DNA of 64,000 bases from NCBI RefSeq assembly GCF_001662485.1, contig NZ_JMTM01000035.1, positions 327,219-391,218 of the forward strand, written 5' to 3'. This DNA comes from Flavobacterium succinicans. GTDB taxonomy: Bacteria; Bacteroidota; Bacteroidia; Flavobacteriales; Flavobacteriaceae. Numbering within the stretch: position 1 is the stretch's first letter; every line of letters begins with the position of its first letter. A program made the position numbers and the translations under genes. Positions 14,349 to 23,668 of this stretch are shown piece by piece. The notes under the pieces are model-generated. The model was not told the origin of the DNA and did not search any database. It was given only the letters and a program-made list of their open reading frames with translations.

Positions 14349-17300
14349 ATGGAATTGTTTTGGGATTATCGTTTTAAAGCAATTAAAACTGGAATTACCC
14401 TTCTTATCTTTATACTATTACTTCAATCCTGTGCCATACATCAGGCACAATTTGGAAAAGAGGCAGCAAAAACAAGGACTCCTAACGGCATTGATACCAC
14501 AAAAATTGCCCACACTTTTTATTTAATTGGCGATGCTGGCAATGGCGACTTACCTCTACCGCAACAAACCCTTGAGCTGCTGAATCAAAAGCTAGCTTCG
14601 GCACACAAAAATAGCACTTTATTGTTTTTGGGAGATAATATTTATCCCAAAGGAATGCCCAGCGACAAAGAACCTGAAGCAAAGGCCTTGGCCGAAACCA
14701 AATTGAATACACAACTCGCTTTGGCTAAAAACTTCAAAGGACAAACAAAATTCATTCCTGGAAATCACGATTGGTACAGCGGCATCAAGGGATTAGAACG
14801 TCAAGCGCAATACATCACCACGAAATTAAATGATAAAAAAAGCTTTCTTCCACAAAAAAACTGCGCTATCGAAAGTGTAAAAATCAACAGCAACCTGACA
14901 ATGATTGTGGTGGATAGCCAATGGTTCCTTGAAGATTGGAATCAGCATCCTACCTTCAATGAGTCTTGTGACATCAAAACTAGAGAAGCTTTTTTCGAAG
15001 AACTTGAAGACCTTTTAAACAAAAACAGAGATAAAAAAGTGATTTTGGCTATGCACCATCCTTTGCAAACAAATGGGTCGCACGGCGGGCAATTTTCGCT
15101 AGAAAAACAACTTTTCCCTTTGGAACAAAAAATTCCGTTGCCTGTAATTGGGTCAGTTATCAATTTACTACGCAAAACATCAGGAATAAGTCCGCAAGAC
15201 ATTCAAAACAAACAATACACCATCCTGACCAAACGTATCAAAACGCTATTACAAGCCCACAATAATGTGGTGGTGGTTTCGGGGCACGATCATAATTTAC
15301 AGTACATTGACCACGACAACATCAAACAAATCATCAGTGGTGCTGGCTCAAAATCTGAAGCCGCAAGAGCCATTTTTCCAAATGATTTCTCCTATGGTGG
15401 CAATGGTTATGTTACACTTTTCGTTTATAAAGATGGTCGCGTCACAGCTTCTTTTTTTGGAAATGAAAAAGGAAAAGAACAACTTTTATTCGAAACTACG
15501 CTGTTCGATTCGGATGAAAAAAGTGCTACTATAGCGCCAAAAGATTTCCCAAAAACAACCACTGCTTCGATTTACACACCAAAACAAACCCAAAAAAACG
15601 GATTTTATAAATTCTTGTTTGGTACCCATTACAGAAAAGTATACAGCACCAAAATTACCGTTCCTACAGTTACACTAGACACGTTGTATGGCGGCTTACG
15701 TCCCAAAAGAGCCGGTGGCGGACATCAATCCAATTCACTGCAATTGATAGACAAAGACGGAAAAGAATACGTAATGCGCGCTCTGAAAAAAAGTGCTACT
15801 CGTTTTTTGCAAGCCGTAGCCTTCAAAGATCAATACGTGGTTACTGATTTTGAAGACACCTATGCCGAAGATTTTTTGTTTGATTTTTACACCACATCAC
15901 ATCCTTATACACCTTTTGCCGTGGGTAACCTTGCGGACAAAATTGGCGTCTACCATACCAATCCAAAATTGTTTTACATTCCAAAACAGAAGGCTTTGAA
16001 AGAATTCAATGCCAATTTTGGCAATGAGCTATATATGGTAGAAGAAAGACCAAGTGACAGCCAAGCCGACAATGAGCTGTTTGACAATCCCGATAAAATC
16101 ATTGCTACCGATGAGTTGCTCCACAATTTACACAAAGACGAAAAATACCAAGTCGATGAAAAAGCCTATATCAGAGCGCGATTGTTTGATATGCTCATCG
16201 GAGATTGGGACCGTCATAGCGATCAATGGCGCTGGAGTGCCTTCAAAGCCGGGAAAAATATTATTTACAAACCCATTCCAAAAGACCGAGACCAAGCCTT
16301 TAGTATGTACGATGGAGCGTTGCTTTCCTTATTAATGAATATGCCTGCGTTGCGCCATATGCAAACCTTCAACTCGTCTATTCGCAATGTAAAATGGCTC
16401 AATAGAGAGCCTTATCCATTGGATTTGGCTTTATTGAGAACTGCTACAAAGGAAGATTGGATTGAACAAGCCCAATACATTCAAAACCATTTGTCTGACC
16501 GAGAAATAGAAGAAGGTTTTGCATCAATTCCAAATGAAGTAAAAGGAAAAACTATCAACGACATCATTAAAAAATTAAAAGTCCGAATGCGAGACTTACC
16601 GAATTATGCCAAAGCGTATTATGAAGTGCTTCAAAAAACGGTGGTGATTGTCGGTACCAACAAAAAAGAACAATTTTCCATTTCGTTTCCTTCAAAAAAT
16701 GAAGTTGAAGTGGTAGTCTCTCGTCTCAAGAAAGATGGTCCCGAATGGTGGTACACCAAACGATTTGATGCTAAAACCACCAAAACAATTTGGATTTATG
16801 GCTTGGATGATGATGACGTTTTTGAAGTAAATGGAAAAAACAAGTCTGGAATTTTATTACGTCTTTTGGGTGGACAAAATAACGATAGTTACACCGTAAC
16901 GCACGGCAAAAACATTATGGTTTATGATTTTAAATCGAAACCTAATACCTATAATTTGGATGGAAAAACCAAAAAAGTAATCACAGATGATTATGACACC
17001 CAATATTACAATTATGAAAAGCCCAAATACAATGCGATTTCAGGGCTTCCGTTTGGTGGATACAATCCAGATGATGGCGTAAAATTGGGGTTGATTACCA
17101 GCTATACGGTGAATCGTTTTAAACAAAATCCTTTTACCCAAAAACACATCCTAAAAGCCAATTATTTTTTTGCGACAAGCGGTTTCGAACTTTTGTACAA
17201 CGCTCATTTTCCAAAGGCTTTGGGTAGTTGGGATTTGGATGTCGCTTCTAAGTATACGAGCCCTAATTTTACCATCAATTTCTTTGGTTATGGTAACGAA

Positions 17301-18077
17301 ACCATCAACAACGACGAAACGTTTGGAATGGATTATAACCGTGTGCGTCTAAGAACATTATCCATAACTCCCTCTCTAAAAAAAATAGGAAGAATGGGCA
17401 GTGAATGGAACTTTGCAACAATTATAGAACGCATTACCGTTGAAGAAAGCACAAACCGTTTTATCAATACGCCGGGTGTAGTTAATCCAGAGGTTTTTGA
17501 AAGACAAAAATTTGCAGGTGCCAGTGCCTCCTATTCCTATGAAAACTACGATTTGCCTGCTTTTCCAAGTATGGGATTTGGTTTTTCGATAAAAGGAACT
17601 TGGAAAATGAATTTAGAAGAGCTCAACCGAAACTTTACCGCTTTGGAAACCAAAATTAACCTCAACCATCGCCTTGATAAAAAAGGAAAACTAGTTCTTG
17701 CGACGATTCTAAAATCAAAAATACTCTTTAATGACCATTACGAATTCTATCAAGGTGCCACATTAGGTGGAGATTATGACCTTAGAGGTTTTAGAAATGA
17801 ACGCTTTTTAGGAAAACGTTCCTTCTACCAAAGCAGTGATATTCGTTGGCAATTAGGGAAAATCAAAAAAAGCTTGTTACCACTATCGTATGGTCTTCTT
17901 GGCGGATTCGATTATGGCCGTGTTTGGCTCCCCAATGAAAGTTCCAATAAATGGCATCAAGCCTTTGGTGGTGGCCTTTGGCTAAACGGATTGAATGTGT
18001 TAACCGCTAGAATTACTTATTTTAAAGGTAGAGACGAAGAGGCACGACTTTCTATTGGCTTAGGGTTTGGATTTTAA
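14349..18077 (+). CDS. Metallophosphoesterase / kinase-like / Omp85-type beta-barrel fusion lipoprotein
   Basis: This 1242-residue protein has a lipobox-like cysteine at 28. Residues 55-385 form a calcineurin-like phosphoesterase with GDAGN 61-65, GDNIY 95-99, GNHDW 138-142, MHH 235-237 and GHDH 312-315. Residues 445-660 look like an atypical kinase: a Gly-rich GGLRPKRAGGGHQ, a lysine in YVMRALKK (474-481), DMLIGDWDRHSDQW (614-627) and KPIPKDRDQAF (641-651), resembling the DxLIGNxDRH and metal-binding segments of FAM20/HipA-like kinases. From about 900 to the end is a beta barrel with LRGFR at 1145-1149, the Omp85 loop-6 motif, ending in phenylalanine. No POTRA repeats were seen. It should be an outer-membrane enzyme. 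The kinase-like part is inferred from motifs. Confidence 0.8.
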   Translation: MELFWDYRFKAIKTGITLLIFILLLQSCAIHQAQFGKEAAKTRTPNGIDTTKIAHTFYLIGDAGNGDLPLPQQTLELLNQKLASAHKNSTLLFLGDNIYPKGMPSDKEPEAKALAETKLNTQLALAKNFKGQTKFIPGNHDWYSGIKGLERQAQYITTKLNDKKSFLPQKNCAIESVKINSNLTMIVVDSQWFLEDWNQHPTFNESCDIKTREAFFEELEDLLNKNRDKKVILAMHHPLQTNGSHGGQFSLEKQLFPLEQKIPLPVIGSVINLLRKTSGISPQDIQNKQYTILTKRIKTLLQAHNNVVVVSGHDHNLQYIDHDNIKQIISGAGSKSEAARAIFPNDFSYGGNGYVTLFVYKDGRVTASFFGNEKGKEQLLFETTLFDSDEKSATIAPKDFPKTTTASIYTPKQTQKNGFYKFLFGTHYRKVYSTKITVPTVTLDTLYGGLRPKRAGGGHQSNSLQLIDKDGKEYVMRALKKSATRFLQAVAFKDQYVVTDFEDTYAEDFLFDFYTTSHPYTPFAVGNLADKIGVYHTNPKLFYIPKQKALKEFNANFGNELYMVEERPSDSQADNELFDNPDKIIATDELLHNLHKDEKYQVDEKAYIRARLFDMLIGDWDRHSDQWRWSAFKAGKNIIYKPIPKDRDQAFSMYDGALLSLLMNMPALRHMQTFNSSIRNVKWLNREPYPLDLALLRTATKEDWIEQAQYIQNHLSDREIEEGFASIPNEVKGKTINDIIKKLKVRMRDLPNYAKAYYEVLQKTVVIVGTNKKEQFSISFPSKNEVEVVVSRLKKDGPEWWYTKRFDAKTTKTIWIYGLDDDDVFEVNGKNKSGILLRLLGGQNNDSYTVTHGKNIMVYDFKSKPNTYNLDGKTKKVITDDYDTQYYNYEKPKYNAISGLPFGGYNPDDGVKLGLITSYTVNRFKQNPFTQKHILKANYFFATSGFELLYNAHFPKALGSWDLDVASKYTSPNFTINFFGYGNETINNDETFGMDYNRVRLRTLSITPSLKKIGRMGSEWNFATIIERITVEESTNRFINTPGVVNPEVFERQKFAGASASYSYENYDLPAFPSMGFGFSIKGTWKMNLEELNRNFTALETKINLNHRLDKKGKLVLATILKSKILFNDHYEFYQGATLGGDYDLRGFRNERFLGKRSFYQSSDIRWQLGKIKKSLLPLSYGLLGGFDYGRVWLPNESSNKWHQAFGGGLWLNGLNVLTARITYFKGRDEEARLSIGLGFGF

Positions 18078-18941
18078 TTGACTTAACGAAGTCAAATACA
18101 TACTTGATCTACCTTTTTTCTCGGCTTCATCAGCTATTAGTATTTGATTATCATCAATAAATGCAATGGATTCTTTTTGTGAAAAATGCCCTAAACTATA
18201 AAGGGTTTTCTTTACATTCAGTTCATTACCTCCTTTAAAACCTGATAACAAAAATACTTTATCATGGCAAAGCAGGACTACTTTGCTTTCATCAGGACTT
18301 AGTGCCGCGCCTGTAATTTGGCAACGGTTGAAAGTGTCGCACGTTTTAATTTTTCCAATTAATTGCGCTTGCTGCACTCCAGCCGCATTTCGGATTTTAT
18401 AGACTAACGAGGTACCATCAAAATGTTTGCTTCGGTTTTTAGTAAACAAATAAAAATAGCCTTGTAATTCAATAAATGCTTCGGTATCGAAAAGTCGCTC
18501 TGTATTTTTGGGTGGAAATTCTTTTTGTTCTGGAAACGAAAACGAAATTTTATAATCGGCTTTTGCTGAAGAAGCATCAAGCTGAGAAGCTCCAATCTTG
18601 TAAATGCACAAATCACGACGGGTGTTGCGATTGTTTCCAAAATCGCCAATATACACATTGCCTTGCGCATCTTTGGTCAGCTCTTCCCAATCAACATTGG
18701 TGGCATTTGCGATAGTGCAAGTCTTTTTGATAACACCCGAATTCGCATCTAAACCAAGGAGTACATTTTTATTACCGCTGTCCTCTAATGCCCAAATCAA
18801 TTTAGTTTGAGGCATGTAGACCATTCCTGAAATTTCCTTTATTTTTTTAGGCAATTCGAATTGTAAAGTCAAAACACTGCTGTCTTTTTGACAAGCTAAA
18901 CATACAATTCCTATTAAAACAATAATTCCCTTTTTCATCAT
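18060..18941 (-). CDS. Lipoprotein of beta-propeller type, paralogue of the protein at 48.7 kb
   Basis: The 293-residue protein has a lipobox (IVCLACQKDSS). Motifs KEISGMVYMPQTKLIWALEDSG, VDWEELTKDAQGNVYIGDFGNNRNTRRDLCIYKI, DTEAFIELQGYFYLFTKNR and QITGAALSPDESKVVLLCHD recur through the chain and suggest a beta-propeller. The 48714-49646 protein shares the same order: DWEEIT, YIGDFGNN, RKDLSILKI, DCEAFVV, LYLFTKEW, ITGA. Function is unknown. Its 3' end overlaps the converging phosphoesterase-fusion gene by 18 bp. An in-frame ATG follows directly at 18938, so the start could be one codon shorter. Confidence 0.7.
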   Translation of the reverse strand: MMKKGIIVLIGIVCLACQKDSSVLTLQFELPKKIKEISGMVYMPQTKLIWALEDSGNKNVLLGLDANSGVIKKTCTIANATNVDWEELTKDAQGNVYIGDFGNNRNTRRDLCIYKIGASQLDASSAKADYKISFSFPEQKEFPPKNTERLFDTEAFIELQGYFYLFTKNRSKHFDGTSLVYKIRNAAGVQQAQLIGKIKTCDTFNRCQITGAALSPDESKVVLLCHDKVFLLSGFKGGNELNVKKTLYSLGHFSQKESIAFIDDNQILIADEAEKKGRSSMYLTSLSQLKSKP

Positions 18942-19091
18942 TGAAAGTCTTTAAATAAGGGGGCAAGATAAGAAAGAATACAAAAAAGATTGGTGTTTTT
19001 TTTAAGTATTCGTTGGATCTTGATACTTTCTCATTATTAATACGTAAGCACTTATTTAAATAATTTAATTTGCTAAAAATCTAATCCAAAA

Positions 19092-19148
19092 GGGTATTTC
19101 ACTATTATTTTGAGGAGAAATAATTCATTTTTCATTCAGGAAATACCC
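19092..19148. promoter_or_regulatory. Inverted repeat GGGTATTTC...GAAATACCC
   Basis: Perfect 9-bp arms separated by 39 bp, in a large gene-free region. It could be a paired binding site or the base of a long RNA stem. No T tract follows it. Confidence 0.4.
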
Positions 19149-19403
19149 CTCGTTCGAAGGCACAAGATTTTTTATGTCGAAAAAAAAGTTAAAAAAAACC
19201 TAAAACAAAAGACGTAATACCAAAAAATTAAAAACTATATTTAACATTCTTGAACAGACCCCAAAGCAAAATGAGTAAAAAAGAAGTTCCCGATAAAGAA
19301 TTAAGTACTACCCCCTTCGTGATCTACCTAGTCAGCAAAAAAGTAATTAAAAAACAATCAATAGCCATAAAACACACATTAACTGTTATTTAACCAAAGA
19401 AAA

Positions 19404-19434
19404 TTGTGTGCTTTTCTCATTTTTGATAACTTTA
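19404..19434 (+). promoter_or_regulatory. Probable promoter of the small exported protein gene
   Basis: TTG at 19404-19406, spacer 20 bp, then TAACTTTA at 19427-19434, one base from TAnnTTTG. Transcription would start almost on the GTG at 19439, so the message may be leaderless. Confidence 0.4.
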
Positions 19435-19438
19435 CACT

Positions 19439-19726
19439 GTGAAAAAATCAAAAAACATAGTATTTTTATTCTTTTTATTTTCATATTCTTTATTATGGAC
19501 CTTAGACTGCTATTTAGAAGTAAATTCATCTAAAAAAATAGAATGGACCGTAAAAACTGAAAATCAAAAGGAATTAGACTCCGAATTTTATTGGGTGTGC
19601 AAAACTGAGCCTTGGTCAAAAACCAAAAAAGAATACTTCGTGAACCGAAGACCAAAAGTAATTATGGATACTTTTTATACTACAGCTATTTACTTGCAAA
19701 AATATTGTCCGCCTCCTGAATGCTAG
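19439..19726 (+). CDS. Small hypothetical membrane or exported protein
   Basis: The 95-residue protein uses a GTG start at 19439; no in-frame ATG lies near. It begins with a hydrophobic helix or signal (IVFLFFLFSYSLLWTL) and a short hydrophilic part with four cysteines, two of them in the first half (LDCYL, WVCKT) and two at the end (KYCPPPEC), which could form disulfides outside the cytoplasm. I recognise no family. The coding case rests on an open frame of normal composition with a plausible promoter. Confidence 0.45.
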   Translation: MKKSKNIVFLFFLFSYSLLWTLDCYLEVNSSKKIEWTVKTENQKELDSEFYWVCKTEPWSKTKKEYFVNRRPKVIMDTFYTTAIYLQKYCPPPEC

Positions 19727-19778
19727 TTTTTTTTTCGGCATACTTTTAAATTATAACAACAAGAAAAAAATTAGTCCT

Positions 19779-20258
19779 ATGAAAACCTTTATTACTTTAT
19801 TATTTTTAGCAATTTCAACCCCATTTTTCGCTCAATCGCATGTTTTAGTAAAACATAATGGTGAAAAAATGAATGTGAATTACATCAAAACCAACAACAA
19901 TTTACTGTATTTCAACACAGGAAAAGATCAGGTAGAGCAATCGATAAGCACTTTTGCTGTAGCGGAATTGATCAACACTATTACCAATGATAGAGCAAAA
20001 ATTTCAGATAAAATTGTAGTAAGCGGTGAGCATGATTACAACAAAGTAATTCTTATTACACCAGATGCAACAACAGGCTTATCTACTATTGCCAACAACT
20101 CCAAATTCATTAACCGAGTAAAAGGTCAAACGCCAGGAGCCGTTCAGCAACAAAATATTATGGCTTTGAAAAGAAAAGCTGCTAAAGAAGGTATTCCTTT
20201 CGTTTCTATTGCACCAATCAATAGAGCGGAGTCAACCGCTAAGATGTATACTTATTAG
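19779..20258 (+). CDS. Exported hypothetical protein
   Basis: The 159-residue protein has a typical signal peptide (MKTFITLLFLAISTPFFAQ) followed by a small beta-rich part in which VLVKHNGEKMNVNYIKTNNNLLYF looks like two strands, and a second half VVVSGEHDYNKVILITPDATTGL then QGxKRKAAKEGIPFVSI. I do not recognise a named domain. It ends in a very strong shared terminator with the converging DUF1573 gene. Confidence 0.6.
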   Translation: MKTFITLLFLAISTPFFAQSHVLVKHNGEKMNVNYIKTNNNLLYFNTGKDQVEQSISTFAVAELINTITNDRAKISDKIVVSGEHDYNKVILITPDATTGLSTIANNSKFINRVKGQTPGAVQQQNIMALKRKAAKEGIPFVSIAPINRAESTAKMYTY

Positions 20259-20279
20259 GTAACGTATTTTAGTAAATAA

Positions 20280-20312
20280 AAGAAGCCGTTTCAAGGAATG
20301 AAACGGCTTCTT
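20280..20312. terminator. Bidirectional terminator
   Basis: A perfect 14-bp stem (20280-20293 with 20299-20312, AAGAAGCCG... arms) and a 5-nt loop between converging genes. T-rich on the plus side only weakly, A-rich on the left, which serves the minus-strand transcript. Confidence 0.8.
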
Positions 20313-20332
20313 CACTTTCTAAAACCAATAAA

Positions 20333-20758
20333 TTAGCTTTTAGCAGTTGCTGCAACTACATTTCCTTTAATAGTTAAAACTTTTGGAGTAGCTTCTGCAT
20401 TAGAGGTTACCGTTACTGTTTTGGTGAAAGCCCCCACTGCTGCTGCATTGTAAGTAGCTGTAACCGTTCCTGATTTTCCTGAAGCGATTGGAGTTTTAGT
20501 ATAATTGGTAGCTGTACAACCACAAGAACCTTGAACATTAGTCAAAATCACTGGTGTTTTTCCTGTGTTTTTAAATTCAAAAACAATAGGTTTTGGCGTA
20601 CCTTGAGGGATAGAACCCACATCAATAGTTTCTGATTTCCAAACCAAAACACTAGCATAATTTGCTACTTTGGTTACTACTGTTTTAACTGGAGTAATAG
20701 TAGAGAAAGACATTAATCCAAAAGCTACTGCCAATAAAGAGATTTTTAACATTTTCAT
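20333..20758 (-). CDS. DUF1573 exported protein
   Basis: The 141-residue protein has a signal peptide and one Ig-like DUF1573 domain: WKSETIDVGSIPQGTPKPIVFEFKNTGKTPVILTNVQGSCGCTATNYTKTPIASGKSGTVTATYN (read in parts), with the conserved SCGCT cysteines. The domain is abundant in Bacteroidota periplasmic and surface proteins and resembles ASPM-SPD-2-Hydin modules. Function unknown. It is monocistronic, with a -7 box upstream and a hairpin downstream. Confidence 0.88.
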   Translation of the reverse strand: MKMLKISLLAVAFGLMSFSTITPVKTVVTKVANYASVLVWKSETIDVGSIPQGTPKPIVFEFKNTGKTPVILTNVQGSCGCTATNYTKTPIASGKSGTVTATYNAAAVGAFTKTVTVTSNAEATPKVLTIKGNVVAATAKS

Positions 20759-20803
20759 AATTCCTATTTTTAATTGTTTATTATTTCATTTTTTTTTACA
20801 AAA

Positions 20804-20811
20804 CAAATATA
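20804..20811 (-). promoter_or_regulatory. -7 box (TATATTTG) of the DUF1573 gene
   Basis: Reads TATATTTG on the minus strand, about 46 bp before the ATG. No clear -33 TTG at standard distance. Confidence 0.5.
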
Positions 20812-20862
20812 ATGACTCTTTTTGGCATTGCTGTTAAACGAATTCAAATGATTGTTAACGAC

Positions 20863-20893
20863 TTGTTAATACCTTAAAAACAACTTATTTTTA
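20863..20893 (+). promoter_or_regulatory. Probable promoter of the histidine kinase gene
   Basis: TTG at 20863-20865, spacer 20 bp, then TATTTTTA at 20886-20893 (last base differs from TAnnTTTG). It leaves a leader of about 26 nt before the TTG start at 20925. Confidence 0.45.
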
Positions 20894-20924
20894 CTTAATA
20901 TTACATCCTAAAAAACATCATTTC

Positions 20925-22190
20925 TTGAAAATAAACCGCCTTAATAGCATCATTATCATAGGATTAATTGCCATTATTGGTATTTTATTGGCACAACTCC
21001 TATGGACCAAAGAAGCTTTTCGAATTGAAGAAAAAAAATTCAGTCAAAAAGCTCATATTGCGTTATATGAAGTGGCTAAAAATTTATACAAAGGCAACAA
21101 TCAGGAAATTCCTGTGCAAAATCCAGTGCAAAAAATCTCTAATGATTATTACATTGTCAATGTGGAGAATGATTTTGATGCCTCAATTTTGGAATTTTAC
21201 CTCAAATCGGTGTTCAAAAAATTGGGCATAACAACAGATTTCGAATATGCCATTTATAATTGTCAGAGTGACGAAATGGTGTATGGCAATTATGTTTCGA
21301 TAGACGAAAAAAACACTTCTAAACATTCCATTCATTTTCCCAAACACAAAAACTTGGTCTATTATTTTGCCATTCGATTTCCCAACGAAACGAGCTTTTT
21401 ATTCAGTTCCCTTAAGTTTTGGTTTGTGCTTTCATTGGCTTTGGTATTGATTCTTTTGATTTATGTGTACTCGATTTATACGCTTTTGCAACAAAAAAAA
21501 TATTCCGATTTGCAACGTGATTTCATCAACAATATGACGCATGAATTCAAAACGCCACTTTCGTCCATATTAATTGCTTCGAATTATTTGAGTAAACAAA
21601 AACCAATTACTGCTGACAAAAAGTTGGAAAAATATGCTCACATCATTGTCGAGCAAAGCAACAAATTGAACCAGCACATTGAGAAAATTTTAACGGTTGC
21701 CAAATCAGATGCGACGCCGTTACAACTCCAAAAAACTACATTTGAATTCCTTCCGATCATCAAAGAAATCATTGAAAACTGTCAACTCAAACATCCTTTG
21801 GTGGTGTTTCATTTAGACAATCAAAGCACCAAAACCAAGTTATTCGGCGATGCTTTTCATTTTTCAAACCTTGTTTATAATTTAATTGACAATGCGATAA
21901 AGTATTGCGAAAAAACACCCGAAATTACCCTTTGTTTTAGCGATACCAAACAGCATTTACAAATCGAATGTATTGATAACGGAATTGGCATTGAACCTAA
22001 AAAAATTCCTTTTATTTTTGATAAATTCTACCGAATTCCATCCAAAAAAAGCAATGAAATCAATGGTTTTGGACTAGGATTATATTATGTAAAAAAGATT
22101 TGCGATTTGCATCATTGGAAAATTAATGCCCACAATAACGAGACTTTTGGAACCACCATAACTTTAGTATTGCCGATAAAAAATGAATAA
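20925..22190 (+). CDS. Two-component sensor histidine kinase
   Basis: The 421-residue protein has membrane helices at about 8-28 and 163-188 around a periplasmic sensor of roughly 130 residues. The HisKA H-box is FINNMTHEFKTPLSSI with the phosphorylated His in THEFKTP. The ATPase domain has NLIDNAIKYC (N box), ECIDNGIGIEP (G1), FDKFYR (F box) and GFGLGLYYVKKI (G2). No HAMP domain is obvious. The start is TTG, since no in-frame ATG lies upstream. It overlaps the response-regulator gene by 8 bp. The signal is unknown. Confidence 0.93.
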   Translation: MKINRLNSIIIIGLIAIIGILLAQLLWTKEAFRIEEKKFSQKAHIALYEVAKNLYKGNNQEIPVQNPVQKISNDYYIVNVENDFDASILEFYLKSVFKKLGITTDFEYAIYNCQSDEMVYGNYVSIDEKNTSKHSIHFPKHKNLVYYFAIRFPNETSFLFSSLKFWFVLSLALVLILLIYVYSIYTLLQQKKYSDLQRDFINNMTHEFKTPLSSILIASNYLSKQKPITADKKLEKYAHIIVEQSNKLNQHIEKILTVAKSDATPLQLQKTTFEFLPIIKEIIENCQLKHPLVVFHLDNQSTKTKLFGDAFHFSNLVYNLIDNAIKYCEKTPEITLCFSDTKQHLQIECIDNGIGIEPKKIPFIFDKFYRIPSKKSNEINGFGLGLYYVKKICDLHHWKINAHNNETFGTTITLVLPIKNE

Positions 22191-22869
22191 GCCAAAAATT
22201 TTATATGTCGAAGATGATGCCACTTTGGCTTTTTTGACCAAAGACAATTTAGAACAAAATCAGTACGATGTTTATCATTGCGAAGATGGCGAAATAGCGC
22301 TAGAACGCTTTCATGAAATAGCCTTTGACCTCTGCATTCTCGACATTATGCTGCCCAAAAAAGATGGTTTTGAATTGGCCGAAGCCATACGAAAAGTCGA
22401 CACTCATATTCCCATCATTTTCCTTTCGGCCAAAACACTCAAAGAAGATCGCATCAAAGGGTTGCGTTTGGGTGCGGATGACTATTTGGTAAAACCCTTT
22501 AGCATTGAAGAATTATTGCTCAAGATTGAAATTTTCTTAAAGCGCTCTCAAAAAAAGGAAAAACTCGAGACTGCTCAGTATCAAATTGGAAAATACACCT
22601 TCGACACCAAAAACTATTTGCTTTGGAACGCCTCAGAAAAAATAAAACTAACCCAAAGAGAATCCGAGTTATTGAAACTATTTCTCGACAATAAAAATGT
22701 AGTCCTGAAACGAGAACAAATCCTAACCGCACTTTGGGGCAATGACGATTATTTCATGGGTCGTAGTTTGGACGTATTCATTTCTCGATTGCGCAAAATT
22801 TTGGTTCATGAGCCAGGAATTTCCATTGAAAACCTTCACGGCATTGGGTTTCGTTTTTTTGAAGAATAA
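22183..22869 (+). CDS. OmpR/PhoB-family response regulator
   Basis: The 228-residue protein has a receiver domain (ILYVEDDATLAFL, phospho-acceptor Asp in CILDIMLPKKDG, conserved Thr/Ser position in FLSAKT, Lys in LVKPFS) and a C-terminal winged-helix domain ending in SLDVFISRLRKILVHEPGISIENLHGIGFRF. It is translationally coupled to the kinase by an 8-bp overlap. The likely targets include the outer-membrane/PCMD pair 57 bp downstream (inference). Confidence 0.95.
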   Translation: MNKPKILYVEDDATLAFLTKDNLEQNQYDVYHCEDGEIALERFHEIAFDLCILDIMLPKKDGFELAEAIRKVDTHIPIIFLSAKTLKEDRIKGLRLGADDYLVKPFSIEELLLKIEIFLKRSQKKEKLETAQYQIGKYTFDTKNYLLWNASEKIKLTQRESELLKLFLDNKNVVLKREQILTALWGNDDYFMGRSLDVFISRLRKILVHEPGISIENLHGIGFRFFEE

Positions 22870-22926
22870 TTTATTTTATTAACTGAATTATTCAGAAATT
22901 TGATACTCAAACATAAATAAAAACCA

Positions 22927-23664
22927 ATGATTTCAATTTGCAAAAGATATTTCTTGTTGGTACTTACCATTGGCCTCTTGATTTTTTCAAAAACAGTCTA
23001 TGCACAAACGAATAATTCTATTGAAATTTCACCATTTACCAAGCTTCAAAAAGGACTAGCATTTGTTGGTTTAACTGGCGGTGCCAATACTAGAAGCAGT
23101 CAAAACGAAAATTTTCTTATTACAAATGTCATTGATAAACAAAAAGATGGTTTCAACATTCAAGCTAATGGTGGATATTTTTTGAGTAAATCATTTGCCA
23201 TTGGAACCGCTTTGCGCTATGACTGGGCCAAACTCAATCAGATTTTAGAAGATAGCGATGGAATCCAAACCTTTGTCAAAGAAGCGAAAAGCAGTCTTGG
23301 AGGGAACGTTTTTATAAAAAATTATATTCCCATTACAGCCAACGGTAGGTTTAATCTATTTAACATTGTTAGCTTAGGAATGAATAAAGAAAACAAAGTC
23401 ACTGAAAAGACGAGCAATGATATTTTAACTCGTTATTATTCTGTTACCAACAATTACAACCTGGGAATCAACCCTGGCATTCAAGTATTTATCATCAAAG
23501 GTTTTGCAACTGAAGTAGGAGTAAATTTAGCCGGACTTTCTCATACATACAAAAGAACCACCATAAACGAAGTAGAACATACCGTAATCAAAAGCAATGA
23601 TTTAGATTTAAAACTAAACATTTTATCGTTAAACATTAGCTTTTTCTATTTTTTCAAATCCTAG
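22927..23664 (+). CDS. Outer-membrane beta-barrel protein, hypothetical
   Basis: The 245-residue protein has a signal peptide ending VYAQ and repeated strands with GLAFVGLTGG, GFNIQANGGYFLSKSFAIGTALRYDW, LGINPGIQVFIIKGFATEVGVNLAGLSHTY and a final aromatic residue pattern (SLNISFFYFFKS). This is a small porin-like or OmpA-barrel-like architecture without a named domain. It begins 57 bp after the response regulator and ends 4 bp before the PCMD lipoprotein gene, so all four genes may form one unit. Confidence 0.68.
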   Translation: MISICKRYFLLVLTIGLLIFSKTVYAQTNNSIEISPFTKLQKGLAFVGLTGGANTRSSQNENFLITNVIDKQKDGFNIQANGGYFLSKSFAIGTALRYDWAKLNQILEDSDGIQTFVKEAKSSLGGNVFIKNYIPITANGRFNLFNIVSLGMNKENKVTEKTSNDILTRYYSVTNNYNLGINPGIQVFIIKGFATEVGVNLAGLSHTYKRTTINEVEHTVIKSNDLDLKLNILSLNISFFYFFKS

Positions 23665-23668
23665 CAAT

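Larger units (their letters stand above)
18942..19438. other. About 500 bp of AT-rich intergenic DNA
   Basis: No confident gene. It contains a 9-bp inverted repeat (GGGTATTTC at 19092-19100, GAAATACCC at 19140-19148), a possible 40-codon ORF from ATG 19271 to the stop at 19393 with no recognisable similarity, and a probable promoter just before 19439. Confidence 0.6.

Noticed and set aside
19271..19393. 40-codon ORF MSKKEVPDKELSTTPFVIYL...
   Set aside because: No similarity, hydrophobic pattern or promoter of its own; mentioned in the gap entry but not called a gene.
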